A DNA stretch of 64,000 nt from Aporrectodea caliginosa (lineage: Eukaryota; Annelida; Clitellata; Crassiclitellata; Lumbricidae), in assembly GCA_020284085.1 (NCBI GenBank), contig JACEVL010000143.1:2538746-2602745 (forward strand), given 5' to 3'. Positions 1 to 11,100 of the stretch are shown piece after piece. Under the pieces are notes generated by a model. The model ran no database searches. It saw only the letters and a program-made list of their open reading frames with translations, and was not told the DNA's origin. The translations under genes and the position numbers were made by a program. Position 1 is the first letter of the stretch. Each line of letters begins with the position of its first letter.

Positions 1-95
1 ACTTCGATTCAGTGTCCGCGCTGTAGTCGGGAGCGCCTCTGAGTAGAAGTCTTGAAGGGGCTCTATAACAAGTGCTCAAACATACATATATACAT
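1..95 (+). mobile_element. 3' end of a tRNA-derived SINE (family A), truncated by the window edge
   Basis: The first 75 bases match the 3' half of the full SINE at 43603-43857: the words GATTCAGTGTCCGCGC and GGGAGCGCCTCTGA, then a CTATAACAAGTG end. A short CATA microsatellite follows the 3' end, as microsatellites follow the other copies. Confidence 0.7.
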
Positions 96-174
96 ACAAT
101 TAAGTAAAAAAAGTTCACTTGTAAGCAAATTAAAATTATTATTAAATAACTTCAATAACATCCGTGTGTTTAAT

Positions 175-300
175 ACCCAAGGCATCAACTGATGGCACAC
201 CAAACCGAGCCATAATCAATATCCAGAATATCAGTCTGCTACGACTAAGAGGCAGCCTATAGTGGAAACACAATCTGAAAGGGTAGTCTTAATCTGCTGC
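175..300 (-). mobile_element. Degenerate LINE 3'-tail fragment (family L)
   Basis: Shares AAGGCATCAACTGATGGCAC, a run of CAAACC and GAGGCAGCCTA with the better copies at 770-1075, 18080-18345 and 21380-21640. Too decayed to encode protein. Confidence 0.5.
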
Positions 301-497
301 TTGACCTGAGAATTAGTAGATATAGACAGAGAGAGAGAGAGTTTTAATACCTACGACCAGCAACAGTAAAAGCTTGGTAACCAAACACAGTTTCTGTGGC
401 TGGATCCAGATTTTGGAACTCTCTCCTTGGAGTAATGCCGAAATGACCACACAGTGTCACATTGATTCAAATGCTTGCCACACATGGCCACAAGTTC

Positions 498-605
498 AAG
501 CATCTTCTGAGATGGTCACTGTGTAGGGACCCTGAGCAAGTCTTTCACTCACTGTTGCTGGATAGAAACTCTTGAGAGGTCCTTCACTCACATTTGCTCA
601 TTGCC
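498..605 (+). mobile_element. Fragment of SINE family A body
   Basis: Contains GTGTAGGGACCCTGAGCAAG and TTCACTCACTGTTGCT, matching the middle of the SINE at 43603-43857. The same segment is partly repeated at about 570-600, so the copy is scrambled. Confidence 0.45.
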
Positions 606-769
606 ATTGATTGACGCTTGGCCATTAGCTGAATACAGCTAAATACAGCTGAATACAGCTAGTCATCTTTGTTATGACATAGCGTTGTTAAACAGTAACT
701 AACCATCAATCATGAGACCTTTAACTTTGCCCGTATTCTGGGTAGTTGCCAGTCTCAAACTTTGCTATG

Positions 770-1075
770 TAATTGTAATTAGCAACTTCTATTGTGCCGG
801 TGTCTAATGCACAAGGCATCAACCGATGGGACACCAAAACCAAGCCGTAATCACGTGAACATCCAGAAGATTAGCCCGTAAGAGAAAGAGAGACAGCCTA
901 CGGTGGATAAGCAATTTGAAAGAGGTAAGTTTTCAGCCGATACAAAATGACACAAGCGACTGAGCACAGCGTACAGACACAGGAAGAGAGTTCCAAAAAG
1001 AAGGTACAGCAACTGAAAAAGCTCGTTTGCCAAGAACAGTTCTTGATATAGAAGAAGGGCGACGTTAATCATCTG
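770..1075 (-). mobile_element. LINE 3'-tail copy (family L)
   Basis: On the minus strand the better copies of this family read as the C-terminal end of a non-LTR retrotransposon reverse-transcriptase polyprotein: a tryptophan/asparagine/serine-leucine-proline motif followed by an FRSRLKTYLF-like stretch. This is the usual tail of LINE ORF2 proteins. Related copies lie at 18080-18345 and 21380-21640. It occupies the space where arfaptin exon 4 might have been sought, so that exon is outside the window. Confidence 0.6.
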
Positions 1076-1120
1076 TTATGAGATAGCATTGTTAAACAGC
1101 AATTAAACACCTCTACTCAC

Positions 1121-1298
1121 CAACAAGCATCTCGCCGCTTTTGAACAGTGTCTTCTGAGTCTCGGCATTGCACGCAAACTCCTGATGAAGTTCCGGCATT
1201 TTCTGCGAAAGGTCGCAGAATGTGTCCGTGAGGTCGCGCTGGCTCTGCACGACGCTCATGAAGTTCGAGGAGAGGGCTCGCACCTGGCGCAGGATCAC
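1121..1298 (-). CDS. ARFIP: Arfaptin coding exon 3 (BAR domain, first helix)
   Basis: 178 nt, entering in phase 0 after acceptor TTACAG and leaving in phase 1 at donor G|GTGAGT. It encodes the conserved segment ending in GEMLVG, the family's 'AETQKLL..GE.LLG' region. Confidence 0.85.
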
Positions 1299-2857
1299 CT
1301 GTAATTTGTAATTGTAACAAGAGCGTTTACATACTGTATTGTGTTTGAAAACTTGTAAAAGCACCTCTTATAGTTGAATGGTGACACGCTGGCACAAAGA
1401 TCAGAATGACACGGGTTTGATACCCGCTAGCCCCATAAGGTTGACCTAGTCTTCAACTACACAGTGGAAGCGACTGTAAAACAAGCAGGACAGATGGAGC
1501 CTTGCAGGCTGCCATACAGTTAAATTCGACTCCTGTTGAACTTGTTACAATCTGTTACTACTATATCATGTAATCTCACCGCGTACTTGTCAGTTTGAAT
1601 CAATAAACGACTATTATTATTATTATTATTACAATTATGACATGTACCTGATAGTTGGCATAATTGCAATTAAGACAAATACCTGACGCTTGGCATAATT
1701 ACAGTACCGTAATGACATTTGTTACAACATTTACCTGGTACTTGACATGTGTGTCTCGTAGGACCTCGATCTGTAGCTCCAGTTCCGAATCAATGGTCTT
1801 CGTGCCATGCCCCAAGCGCTCCATCACCTTCTGTTTCGTACACTTGAGTGTCGTCAAGCCCCAGTCTTTGAATGCCTTCACCGTAAACGGTTTTGATAAT
1901 GGAACGGCTGCAGAAACCGGCGGGGGCAACGACCCCGGGGTCAGAGGACTCGATAGAACTGTATTCACAGTGGCTGTTAAAAGAATGAAATCTAAGATTA
2001 CGTACCCGTAGTCATGTGTTCTATTCATTCATGTGGAATGTTCATTCGTTCATGATGAACACTCATTCGTTTGGAACATCCATTCATGTGGAAAATTTAT
2101 TCACATGGAAAAATTATTCATTCATGCAGAACATTTGTTCATTCAAGTGGAATATGATTCATTCATGAGGAATAGTCATTCGTTCATGTGGAACATTAAT
2201 TCAGGTGGAACATCCATCTGCATGGCTCATTCATTCACATGGAACACTTATTCACTCGTGCAGAACATTCATTTGCTTATGTGGAACATTCATTCATTCG
2301 TGCACATTCGTGTCAGGTGTTCATCCATTCATTTGGAACATCCATTCATTTGGAACATCCATTCATTTGGAACATCCATTTGTGTGGGACACTTATTCAT
2401 GTGGAACATTAATTCAATCATGTAGAATATTCATTCATTCACATTCGTGTGAAAAATTCATTCACATGGAACACATTCATTCGTGCAGAATATTCAGTGA
2501 TTTCCTATTTTTATTTCATAAAATTATATTTATAACATTACTATCAGTGATTTTTCTAATATTATTTCAGAATCTATTACAATTAATTTATCATTATTAT
2601 AATTATTATTATTATTATTATTATTAATCACCTTTCACTGGTGACGATAGACCAGGAAGGGAGTCAGGTGGTTGCGGAGACTGAGATGTAGTTGTCGTGG
2701 TTTCAGAGCCGGACGGTGCAGGACTGACGTCGCCATCATCCTCCTGGCTGCTGACCGGCTGATGTACCGGTTGATGGACCACATGATGGTCATTCGCCTG
2801 GTGCTCGTAATCTGTGTTGTTGTTGATGCTAGGTGGCGCCTCACACTCTGTTGCCAT
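1121..2857 (-). CDS. ARFIP: Arfaptin, N-terminal half (three exons, continues beyond the left edge)
   Basis: Arfaptins are BAR-domain proteins that dimerise on trans-Golgi and vesicle membranes and bind Arl1, Arf and Rac1 GTPases. Coding exons on the minus strand are 2857-2632, 1973-1735 and 1298-1121. Exon 1 starts at ATG 2857, after an acceptor (TAG at 2870-2868), and encodes a 75-residue low-complexity leader rich in Pro, Ser and Thr. Exon 2 carries the diagnostic block [11 protein letters not shown], then [15 protein letters not shown] and LQIEVLRDT. Exon 3 gives [13 protein letters not shown] and [17 protein letters not shown], the first long BAR helix. Splice phases agree throughout (1 then 0), and donors GGTGATT, GGTAAAT and GGTGAGT are all present. 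The frame is left in phase 1 at 1121. The remaining BAR helices are not in the 1.1 kb to the left, which is repeat sequence. The family call is firm; whether it is the ARFIP1 or ARFIP2 type cannot be told. Confidence 0.9.
1375..1635 (+). mobile_element. tRNA-derived SINE (family D) with (ATT)n tail, inside arfaptin intron 2
   Basis: A B-box-like GGGTTTGATACCC lies near the 5' end. The body ends in CAGTTTGAATCAATAAACGA followed by an ATT microsatellite. A reverse-oriented copy lies at 36590-36830, and a short one at 58685-58745. Confidence 0.6.
1735..1973 (-). CDS. ARFIP: Arfaptin coding exon 2 (start of the arfaptin homology/BAR domain)
   Basis: 239 nt between acceptor TTAACAG and donor CAG|GTAAAT. 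The first two bases complete an Ala codon with the last base of exon 1. The KCTKQ and [12 protein letters not shown] motifs identify the family. Confidence 0.88.
2030..2475 (+). repeat. Degenerate minisatellite based on GTGGAACATTCATTCATT
   Basis: More than twenty variant units combine (G)TGGAACA with runs of TTCATTCA over about 440 bp in arfaptin intron 1. The apparent reading frames in it are repeat translations. Confidence 0.8.
2632..2857 (-). CDS. ARFIP: Arfaptin coding exon 1 (N-terminal leader)
   Basis: ATG at 2857 follows a splice acceptor, so at least one 5' non-coding exon lies upstream (to the right). The 75 codons are rich in acidic residues, Gln, His, Pro, Ser and Thr. The donor AAAG|GTGATT at 2631 is immediately followed by an ATT microsatellite. 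Confidence 0.75.
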
Positions 2858-2904
2858 TTCAAGCGACCTACACAAACATTTCTTGAATATTTATGAAATG
2901 GCAA

Positions 2905-3928
2905 AGGCGATAGGATTATTTATGGTGCTCGAAAAAAAATTGCCAAGTTCCCAATGCCAAGGGTGATTTGACTGAGGTGCAAACTTGACCACAGCAATCC
3001 ATGAACACAAGCATTATTATTCAGTTGCCAGCTAACAAAGAAGTGGTTGCTAGATGCTGCATCATTCCATGAACAGTCACCATCCAAAGTCATAAACCGG
3101 CTCCTTTTGTCTTAAATGCACTGCACCTTCTAAGATTATAAACAAAGAGTCATGCGATTTTGTCATAGGAGGGTTAAACTACAAAACTCCACCACGCTAA
3201 TCGACATGCTGCCAAAACGGCAAGCTTATAATATCGGAGGCTGAAGGATATAGTGCGTAAGTTTCCTGGGTCGTGAGGGTCGGTTAGGGTCAGGGTTAGT
3301 GTTGTCATTAGAAAACCTGGTACCATCCGGCGTCCGCGCAGCATGCCCGAAGATATTGTATAATCCTTCAGCCCACGATACTATAAGTTTGCCGCCAAAA
3401 CCTTTGCACACTGGAGGAAACACTATTTAAACTTCTCTTGGGGCTACACCCTAAAACAGTCCTTACAATCTCAGGGCCAGCGACTACCGCTCAATAATTT
3501 CAACACAGCATTCAAAACAGCCGCAAAAATACTCAATAAAGAACATACGAATACGCCTTACAGTCTGATAGCTTTCAAAACCCTAAAATTACAAGTATTT
3601 TAATAACGAAATTGCAAATTAGCCATTATAAAGCATGTCCCGACAAAAATGCCGACAGAAACGCCGCCGCCAGTTCAAGCATTTCATTAAATAAAAGCTA
3701 AAGCATCGCAATTTTACAGAGAATCGTCCGAATAAAATGCCAAAACAATAGCAACACTAAATAGATAATTAAGATCTCAGCTGAAATTACCAATTAAGAT
3801 AATTTGTTGGCGTAACTTAATTATCTTCGGGGATTTGCGGCATCGCTTCCGCAAACACACTGACACAGCCGAGGAAGTGTATGGATTTATTTAGCGCTAG
3901 TACACTGCCTCGTAAACGTAATCCGTAT
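2905..3928. other. Non-coding DNA, no feature recognised
   Basis: Moderately AT-rich with no long open frame of coding character and no repeat family seen elsewhere in the window. It may include the arfaptin promoter or first non-coding exon, but no site is decisive. Confidence 0.5.
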
Positions 3929-4104
3929 CAGTAGCGGCGCCAGAATTTCAGGTTTGGGGGGGGGACTAAAACTCCAATTCCTTCCCTTTCTCCCCTCCTC
4001 TCTGACATGGGCAGTGATTTTCCACTTTTCGTTGGCGGGGCTGAGCCGCCGATAGGGGAGGGGGGGCTTCAGCCGACCATAGCCCCATGCTGGCGCCGCC
4101 ACTG
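3929..4104. mobile_element. 176-bp non-autonomous hAT-like element with 8-bp target duplication
   Basis: Begins CAGTAGCGGCGCCAG and ends CTGGCGCCGCCACTG, near-perfect terminal inverted repeats with CAG/CTG termini. It is flanked by identical ATCCGTAT octamers at 3921-3928 and 4105-4112. No coding capacity. Confidence 0.85.
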
Positions 4105-4235
4105 ATCCGTATTCGTACTTGTTTATGTGGTAACCCAAAATTACAAGTAACAATTGCACTAAGGTGGCTCAACTTAATTAAGGTAACACAGGAGACCCAG
4201 AAGGGGCCGGAGGTCCCGCTAACCAGGGCCACCTA

Positions 4236-4345
4236 ATCGAGTATTTATATAGCGCCACTCGAGATCAGAGGCGCTCCTGACCCGGGCCAGTGTCTTCACT
4301 GGTAAAGAGATAGGTTTTCAGAGGCGCTGGCGGAACTAGTCAACA
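4236..4345 (-). mobile_element. LINE/SINE 3'-tail fragment with GCGCC stem
   Basis: TATTTATATAGCGCCACTCG followed by CAGAGGCGCTCC, then TCTTCACTGGTAAAG and TTTTCAG. The fragment at 31832-31935 is the same in the same orientation. Confidence 0.6.
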
Positions 4346-5217
4346 GAAATTGAAAAAAGATCGGCCCTGAGGGACCGAGGTTATACGGGTCCAACTAGTG
4401 GGACCCATGATAGGCCTAATAGCGAAACTCCTAGACTGGGCCGTAGAAGTAGGCCTATTGCCTACGTACTCGCGGGACAATCAAGTGACCAGAGGCTGAG
4501 GACTGAAGGGAGGAGCGACTGGGCAGAGAAGATACTGGGTTACAGTAGGCTATGCCCTAGCCTATAAGTCTAAGATTGAGCCAGCAAGACAGTTTCGCAT
4601 GAGGCGGAAATATGTAGCGCAATCATTATAAAATGTATAATTTATGCACACGTAGGCCCTATGTTCTAAAGCGACCGTAGGCTATGGCCTCAATCCTGCT
4701 CATTTTTCAATGAATTGATCGGGTGAGATCCTTCACGACCATCGCCCCTTTGAATGGGTCCCCGTTTGCGAACCATGGAAACTCAGAAGTTAAAAATTTG
4801 GATATTATTATAGTGTGCGGTATTGATATTGTGCTTCTACAATTAAATAATTTATTTGCAAAAATGTGTTAATTGTGGATTCACTTGCTACAAATGATGC
4901 CAGCTATGATTATGAAACAATAACGGATTCGTGACTTCTTTGTTATTCGCGAGAGTGAACGGCAACTCGATAGAGGGCGACAATAGCTGTCCATGGAATA
5001 ATTAGAATCGGGATTTCTTTGTTATTCGCTAGATGACGACAATGAAGACCGCTGGAATACAGAGCTTTGAAATCAATTGCCGCATTGAACAATATATACA
5101 CTGTTAACCCATATATAAGGTCGTTGGTTTAACCGGCTACTTTTATTTCTCAGACAAACATTAGGCAATATGCTTGTCAGACTACTCAAGTGGAAGCTAT
5201 TCAAATATGTATTCCTG
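4346..5217. other. Non-coding DNA, no feature recognised
   Basis: No credible gene or repeat array. Several TAGGCCTA words occur, as in much of the window. Confidence 0.5.
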
Positions 5218-5513
5218 AGACTCCTCTCCTCTCCTCTCCTCTCCTCTCCTCTCCTCTCCTCTCCTCTCTCTCTCCTCTCCTCTCTCTCCTCTCCTCTCCC
5301 TCTCTCCTCTCCTCTCCTCTCCTCTCTCTCCTCTCCTCTCCTCTCCTCTCCTCTCCTCTCCTCTCCTCTCCTCTCCTCTCCTCTCCTCTCCTCTCCTCTC
5401 CTATCCTATCCTATCCTATCCTCTCCTATCCTATCCTATCCTATCCTCTCCTCTCCTCTCCTATCCTATCCTCTTCTATCCTCTCCTATCCTCTCCGCTC
5501 CTCTCCTCTCAGT
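5218..5513 (+). repeat. Pentanucleotide microsatellite (CTCCT)n grading into (ATCCT)n
   Basis: About 295 bp of pure pyrimidine CTCCT units with an internal block of ATCCT variants near 5400-5480. Confidence 0.95.
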
Positions 5514-5896
5514 ACTTATCCATTAAAAGCCCGTCAATAAAAATGATGGAGCGCGAAAGAATAAATTTCCTTACCTAAGCTCGATACCTTAATTATTATT
5601 TATGACTATAGCGAGACGCCGAGAGCCCTCAGGCAAAGGTGTCTCGTGTATAATAATCACATCAATCCTAGACAGTGTATTTAGGCCTTTCGAATCACGA
5701 CACATCTAAGCGCACAGACACCCTACAAAGCGGCTTGTACGTTTCCCTCTTCACGAAGGGCAATTCAGGCTCTTTAACCGGTGTGCACATTCTCATACAG
5801 CGCGTGCACAAATCAAATACAAAGTTCCCGTACAAGAACCCACAAGATTAATTTTGCCTGTCCATCCAAAGCAATTCCGCCACTAATCGTACTTTG

Positions 5897-5985
5897 TCAG
5901 TGCCAGTCCCAAGCCTGGATGAAGGAGGAGGGCGACGCTAATGATCTTTGTTATCACACAGTGTCGTTAAACTGAAATTACTACT
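5897..5985 (+). mobile_element. Dispersed repeat (family E) 3' end
   Basis: GTGCCAGTCCCAAGCCTGGA followed by AGGAGGAGGGCGACGCTAATGA and a CAGTGTCGTTAAAC end. A near-identical copy is at 35493-35580 and degraded ends at 1030-1105 and 660-705. This wording is typical of RTE-like LINE or derived SINE 3' ends. Confidence 0.6.
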
Positions 5986-5987
5986 AC

Positions 5988-6186
5988 TCCAAAGCAATTC
6001 AGCGCTCGTGAATAAGCTGGTGCCCTGCGCTTAGCCTTCGAGTGGCGCTTTAGAAGTTTGTAGTTTACGATTACGATTGTTGAGATCGTAATCGTAAGCT
6101 CCAAACTTCTAAAGAGCCAATCGAAAGCCAAGCGCAAGCACCAGCTTATTGAAGAGCGCTGCGTCGAGTCAGAGGGGTTGTCCACA
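5988..6186. mobile_element. Foldback MITE, about 199 bp, with about 95-bp inverted arms
   Basis: The left arm (AATAAGCTGGTG, TTAGAAGTTTG, GATTACGATTG) is repeated in reverse complement on the right (CGTAATCGTAAG, CAAACTTCTAAAG, CACCAGCTTATT), with a loop of a few bases near 6080. Single-arm copies occur at 15785-15875, 17186-17300 and 35940-36050. Confidence 0.8.
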
Positions 6187-8153
6187 GAGGTATACTCCGA
6201 AGGAGGTCCGATTCCGGATCATTTCTGCCCAGTCTGATTTTACTCCGAACATGCTCCGAATATTTAGGAGGTACCCGTATTGCTCACGAGAAGGTCATAC
6301 TCGGGGCGTACTCGACACGACCGTGCGATACTCGTCGATGTGAAGGACCATGCCGACACGCAGCGGGGCGATAAGGGACTTACTTAGGCATTCGGAATGT
6401 GGGCCATCTAAAGCCTATCTAAGTGCGTTCGTCTATGGTAACGACATCGTGGACTTCTAAAAAGTAGTAGTTGACTCGGTGGACGATTTTAAGAAATGGC
6501 TTTTGTTGCGTCGAAGAGGTAAGTTGAGAATTCAGTGAGTAACTGTTGATTTAGAAGTCCATGTCTGGCGTGTACTCGCGAAGAATTTTCCTCGTGAGGT
6601 AACCACGTAAGAATATTTGCGGTATACATAGCTGTCTCCAAGACCCGAGCGATAAGTACCCGAAGCTCTTTGCCAAGGGAGACCCACGTGGAAGTACTTA
6701 GGCTGTGCATGGATACGACAGACAATGTGTACAACGCATGCCATTGGCTAGGGCGTGCTTGTTACAGGTAGGACTGTAGGGCTATAGGCATGTCTATTAA
6801 TTATGCATGTTTGGAGAGAGCTGTCGCAATCACGTTGATAATAATAGTAGGCCTACGGCGTGTTCCAGTCATATCCTGAGAGAGGATAATATACTAAGCC
6901 TATTGTGATCGGTATGGATGTTATTCCATTGTACGCATCGTTATGACATTTTCGTGCACGAGTTTGGAAGGCGATCACCAATATGAACACAATCATTTTC
7001 ATACGAAGTTTAGAAGGATCTACAGTTTGTAAAATGCGAGTTGTAGGCCTTTTAAATGCGACTATACGGCGTGAGAAAACGTCGAATAATCGTAGGGAAA
7101 GTTTAACATGATCAGTTCTGTAGTTTCCAAAATACGAGCAGTTGGTCTTTTATATGCAACCGTGCAGCGTGATGAAAACGTCGAATATTCATAGGAAAAT
7201 GTACGCGGATGATTACCAATATTTCCTGTGAACGTGATCGTTGCTAACGAATCTGTTGTTGAATCACGTAGGGAGTGTTCTTCGATGACTTGGTTGCTCT
7301 GAGCAATGTCGGAATGTCGTCAAAACGAAATACTTCAACTGTGGAACGCGACGCAAATATGAAACAGCGGAAGCACGTGCGCGTTCTTTGTGCGGCGGTG
7401 TCTATTGTGTGTCACATTTCTGTGTGATTGAGACGTCTTTTAGAGCACGTTCGTTGGAACGTCGACGTAACATCGAAAAGTAAACTGTACCGACTGCTTA
7501 GGAAGGGAATTCGCCAGGCATGCAAATAGGAATTGCGCCATAGTCTATATAGCTAAAGAAAAGACACCGTGGATAGGCCTATAATAAATGCGAGACCGCT
7601 TTGGTATTTGGTATGGGGTTTATCCGAAGTTATGTCGTGAAGTGTACGCCTACTTGTGTACGTGACGACGGTCGGATCAAACGAACTTTAAAAGCGTGTG
7701 GGAGTTTTCAACAGCGTGCTCAACACCGTTGCCTTTGTGTTTCGGTGCTGATAAAACGATTGCCCATGGTTTTTCGTTACACACCAGATCCTCGAGTGAA
7801 TCGTAGACGTGTTTGTAATGCGTAACCGAGGCGCCGATGATTTTATCGACTGTTGAATCCACGACCAAGGTTTGAGCTTGATTTTCTGGCACTAAACAGC
7901 TGTTCAAAGATACCTTGCTGTCATTCCTAGTATGATCCATCTACATGTGATCTAGACACCCAAAAATGTCGTTTTCGATTGAACATGGGTGCCACGATGT
8001 ATAATATAAGTTACCGAACATCAAATAATGAAGCAGCTGCTAGCAAAGTGATTGATTCAACTCTGAAAATAGTCGACTTCTATTGTGACACTGATTAAAA
8101 CAAATGGCTCATGTATAAAAGCCTGCAATTACTCGGAGACTCGACAAGGAACC
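6187..8153. promoter_or_regulatory. 5' flank of the intronless membrane-protein gene; no promoter element pinned down
   Basis: About 2 kb of mostly unique sequence. It includes a diverged tandem duplication (about 7023-7100 and 7118-7199, both with AAAACGTCGAAT). No TATA box or initiator can be assigned with confidence. A short 5' exon may lie here because the first in-frame ATG is at 8154. Confidence 0.3.
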
Positions 8154-11100
8154 ATGTTTCAATCGTGGCAATTTATAAGCCTCGTTGTCCTGGCATATTC
8201 TGCTACAAGTCATCCGACTACCAAGACTGTCTTCACACCGTACACATCCACCACTTCTCTCAACTCACCGCACGCCGACGGGGCTACCACTTCTGATTAC
8301 CACAAAGTGGTAGTGACGAACGCTGATGACGGTGTTACCGGCGTCGTGGTGCCTGGTAACACCGAGACGAATGTATCTGCTAGTCAAGAGTTTCGAATGA
8401 GACCGAACTGGACGTGCTTCCTGTCTTGTGTCGACGATCACGTCCCCAGTCAGATCCGAAATCTGATAGACCTCGATGAAATCAAACTCATCGAGTACAG
8501 TCTGGTCTTTCCGTCGTACAACAACAGCCCGCTGATCTCCAACTTCACCATCTACAAGGCCGAGTCGTGGGCCCGTGCGTCTACGCGTCACGGCCAGACC
8601 CTCCTCTCGCTGTCGTTCAACTACGGGATCCTCTCCATGATGACCCTTTCCGTGGGGACGGCCGCCCTCACGATTCCACTGGCCGATCACCCGGAGGGCT
8701 GCATCCAGAGGCTCACGGAGACGGAACAGTTCGACCGGGTGATCTACCTGATGCTACGCGACTTCCAGGACCAACCGGAAGTAACCGTCACCGGAGAGGA
8801 GCGACTGTGTCACGAGGCGATCGTAAACAAAGACGGTTACGCCACGTTCGTCGACATGTGCTGCTACGAAGATGCCAGCACCTCAAGGGTCATCTGCGAG
8901 CCGGATGTGATCAACATCTGGCTCCGACTGCTCCAGCTCATCCTCTCCATCATCCGACTGGGAGTACTCTTCTTCGGTCCGCTTCTATTTGTGTCGGCCA
9001 TCGTCTCCATTTCACGCAAGAACTTCCCCTACATCGTCAAGCTGAAGGAACCGTTGACGAAGACCGTCGTGTTGATGCAAGAAGGAGTCCAGACCGAGCC
9101 CAACGTCACAGCCAAACAACGCCTCAACCTGGGACACGCTGAGGGCTTTGCCAAACTGAAGGCGTCCGTGGCCGCTGACGTCCAACTTGGGCAGCCGGTT
9201 CCGATACGGATATCACAGTACGACATCCTGGTAAGTTATAAGCGGACCCTGACCGAGAACAGTGTCCCAGTCGGTTTCTGGAGTGGACTTTTTCAAGCTG
9301 TGTTCCGGTGCAGGCTAGCCAACGTCGGTCCGTTTCGGGACTGCTGTCGTGCGCAGATGTTCCGGAAACCCGTATGCGGGATGGGGCACGAAACGAAGTG
9401 GATCTCATTCTGGTCGAAGGTTGGACTCGTCCTCATGGTACTGCTCATTCCGAGTCCCTACTACCTCCGCCTGTTCGTCTTCTACCAGTTCGAATACGAC
9501 GAAGTGGCTGCCCGCAAGGAGGCGGCCGCCCGTTTGGGATTGAAGGAACCGTTCAGCAGTAACCCACTGCACTACTTCACCCCAACCCACCCCATCTTTC
9601 TCATCATCTACCTCGTCTACTTCGTCACCGCAGGGGTCATCGGGTTCACGATGCGTCGCGACAGGGAGGGTGTCTTCCTGCGGATCATCGCTGGAGCCTT
9701 CGACGACCTTAACTCCCTCCAGTGGACCACAGTTCTCCACGTAATGGTCAGCAATATCATCTGGCCTTTCAAGCGCTTCGGCGTCGTCGGGTGCCTCGTC
9801 GCTGTGGTCTACTGGCCGCTGGCAATTCCGCTGTCAATCATCCTCTACGCCTTCTACTGTCTCCCAACCGTCTATGTGACGGTGCGAATGCTCTTCCACT
9901 CTAAGAACAGCTTCCTTCTGAGGACTACGAAACGTGTTCGAATCAGGCCTTACCGTGCCCGGAAACGACCGGACAACAGTATCAAACGCTTCGAGGTAGA
10001 GAGGTATATGAAGCGTGACCGGCGGAAAGGTTCCCTGGATCTGCCAGAGGGAGACGATTTAGATCTGGCGGAACTGGATGCTCTGCCGACGAAGTCTACC
10101 ATGCGGCAGGTGTCTGAAGCGACCTCAGTGGGGTCGACGATTTCAAGAGGAGGTGCTGAAAGGATGTTCGGGAGATGGTGTGCACTCGTGTTGGCATCGT
10201 TGCTGTGCGTGGCCGCCCTCTGCTCGTCGCTCGTCATAGTGTCGGAGTGTCTCGGGTGCATCGTCGAAGTCGCCCTCTTCACCCTGATGGGGGTGATCGT
10301 CAACGCCGCCGCCCTCCTCAAGTACGTCGCCCTCATTCTTCTGTTGGTCGTCTACAGCTACGACTGCTTCAACGACGTCCAGAAGAACTACCTAAAGCTG
10401 AACAAGACCCTCTTCTCGGAGGTCAAAGGACGGATCAAGGACATCGACAAGGTCACCAGCATGCCGTCCAACCTCCAGGAGAACCACGGGTTCAAGTCGC
10501 AGGAGCTGAGCGAGCAGGCGGACTACGAGGAACCGGACGATCTCGTGGCCAGATCACCCGGGTTCTGGCTGATCAACGACCTTGTCCTCTTCATCGACAA
10601 CGAAGACATGCCGAGGATTCCTCTGAAGCTCTTCGAGGAGGTCTGCCAGATCCGGGTGGCCGGTGTCCCCGGTCCGGTCTTCCGCGGTCAGCTGATGGCC
10701 CTCAAGCGCTTCTCGAAGATCGTCCTCTTCGTGTTCTTCGTATTCGTTGTGGTTCTGTCCTTCAGCGAGGCTTACAAGGTGTCCTCCACGAACCAGATGC
10801 TGGCCACGTTGGCCGGCGGGTTCCTTCCGCTCATCCTTCGAACCCTCATGGGATCCGGCGACGATTCTGAGATTGAACTCAACACGCTCAGCTTTCGAAG
10901 CAAGCTGGACGAAGTCATCAAGAACTTCTACCAGTATTGGCCGATTTACGATCTCCCCTTCGAGCTGGATCCTTCTCCAAAAGAGGAAGAGGATCAGTCA
11001 CCGGAAGAACGCCGGAAAAACTCGTCCTCGGTCTCCACCGAAGAGAACGGGAAACCCGTGAACAACACAGCTTCTGGAAAGACTCAACTGGAAACGGACA

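Noticed and set aside
2030..2475. CRISPR-like array
   Set aside because: Units are degenerate, have no unique spacers of constant length, and lie in an animal gene's intron.
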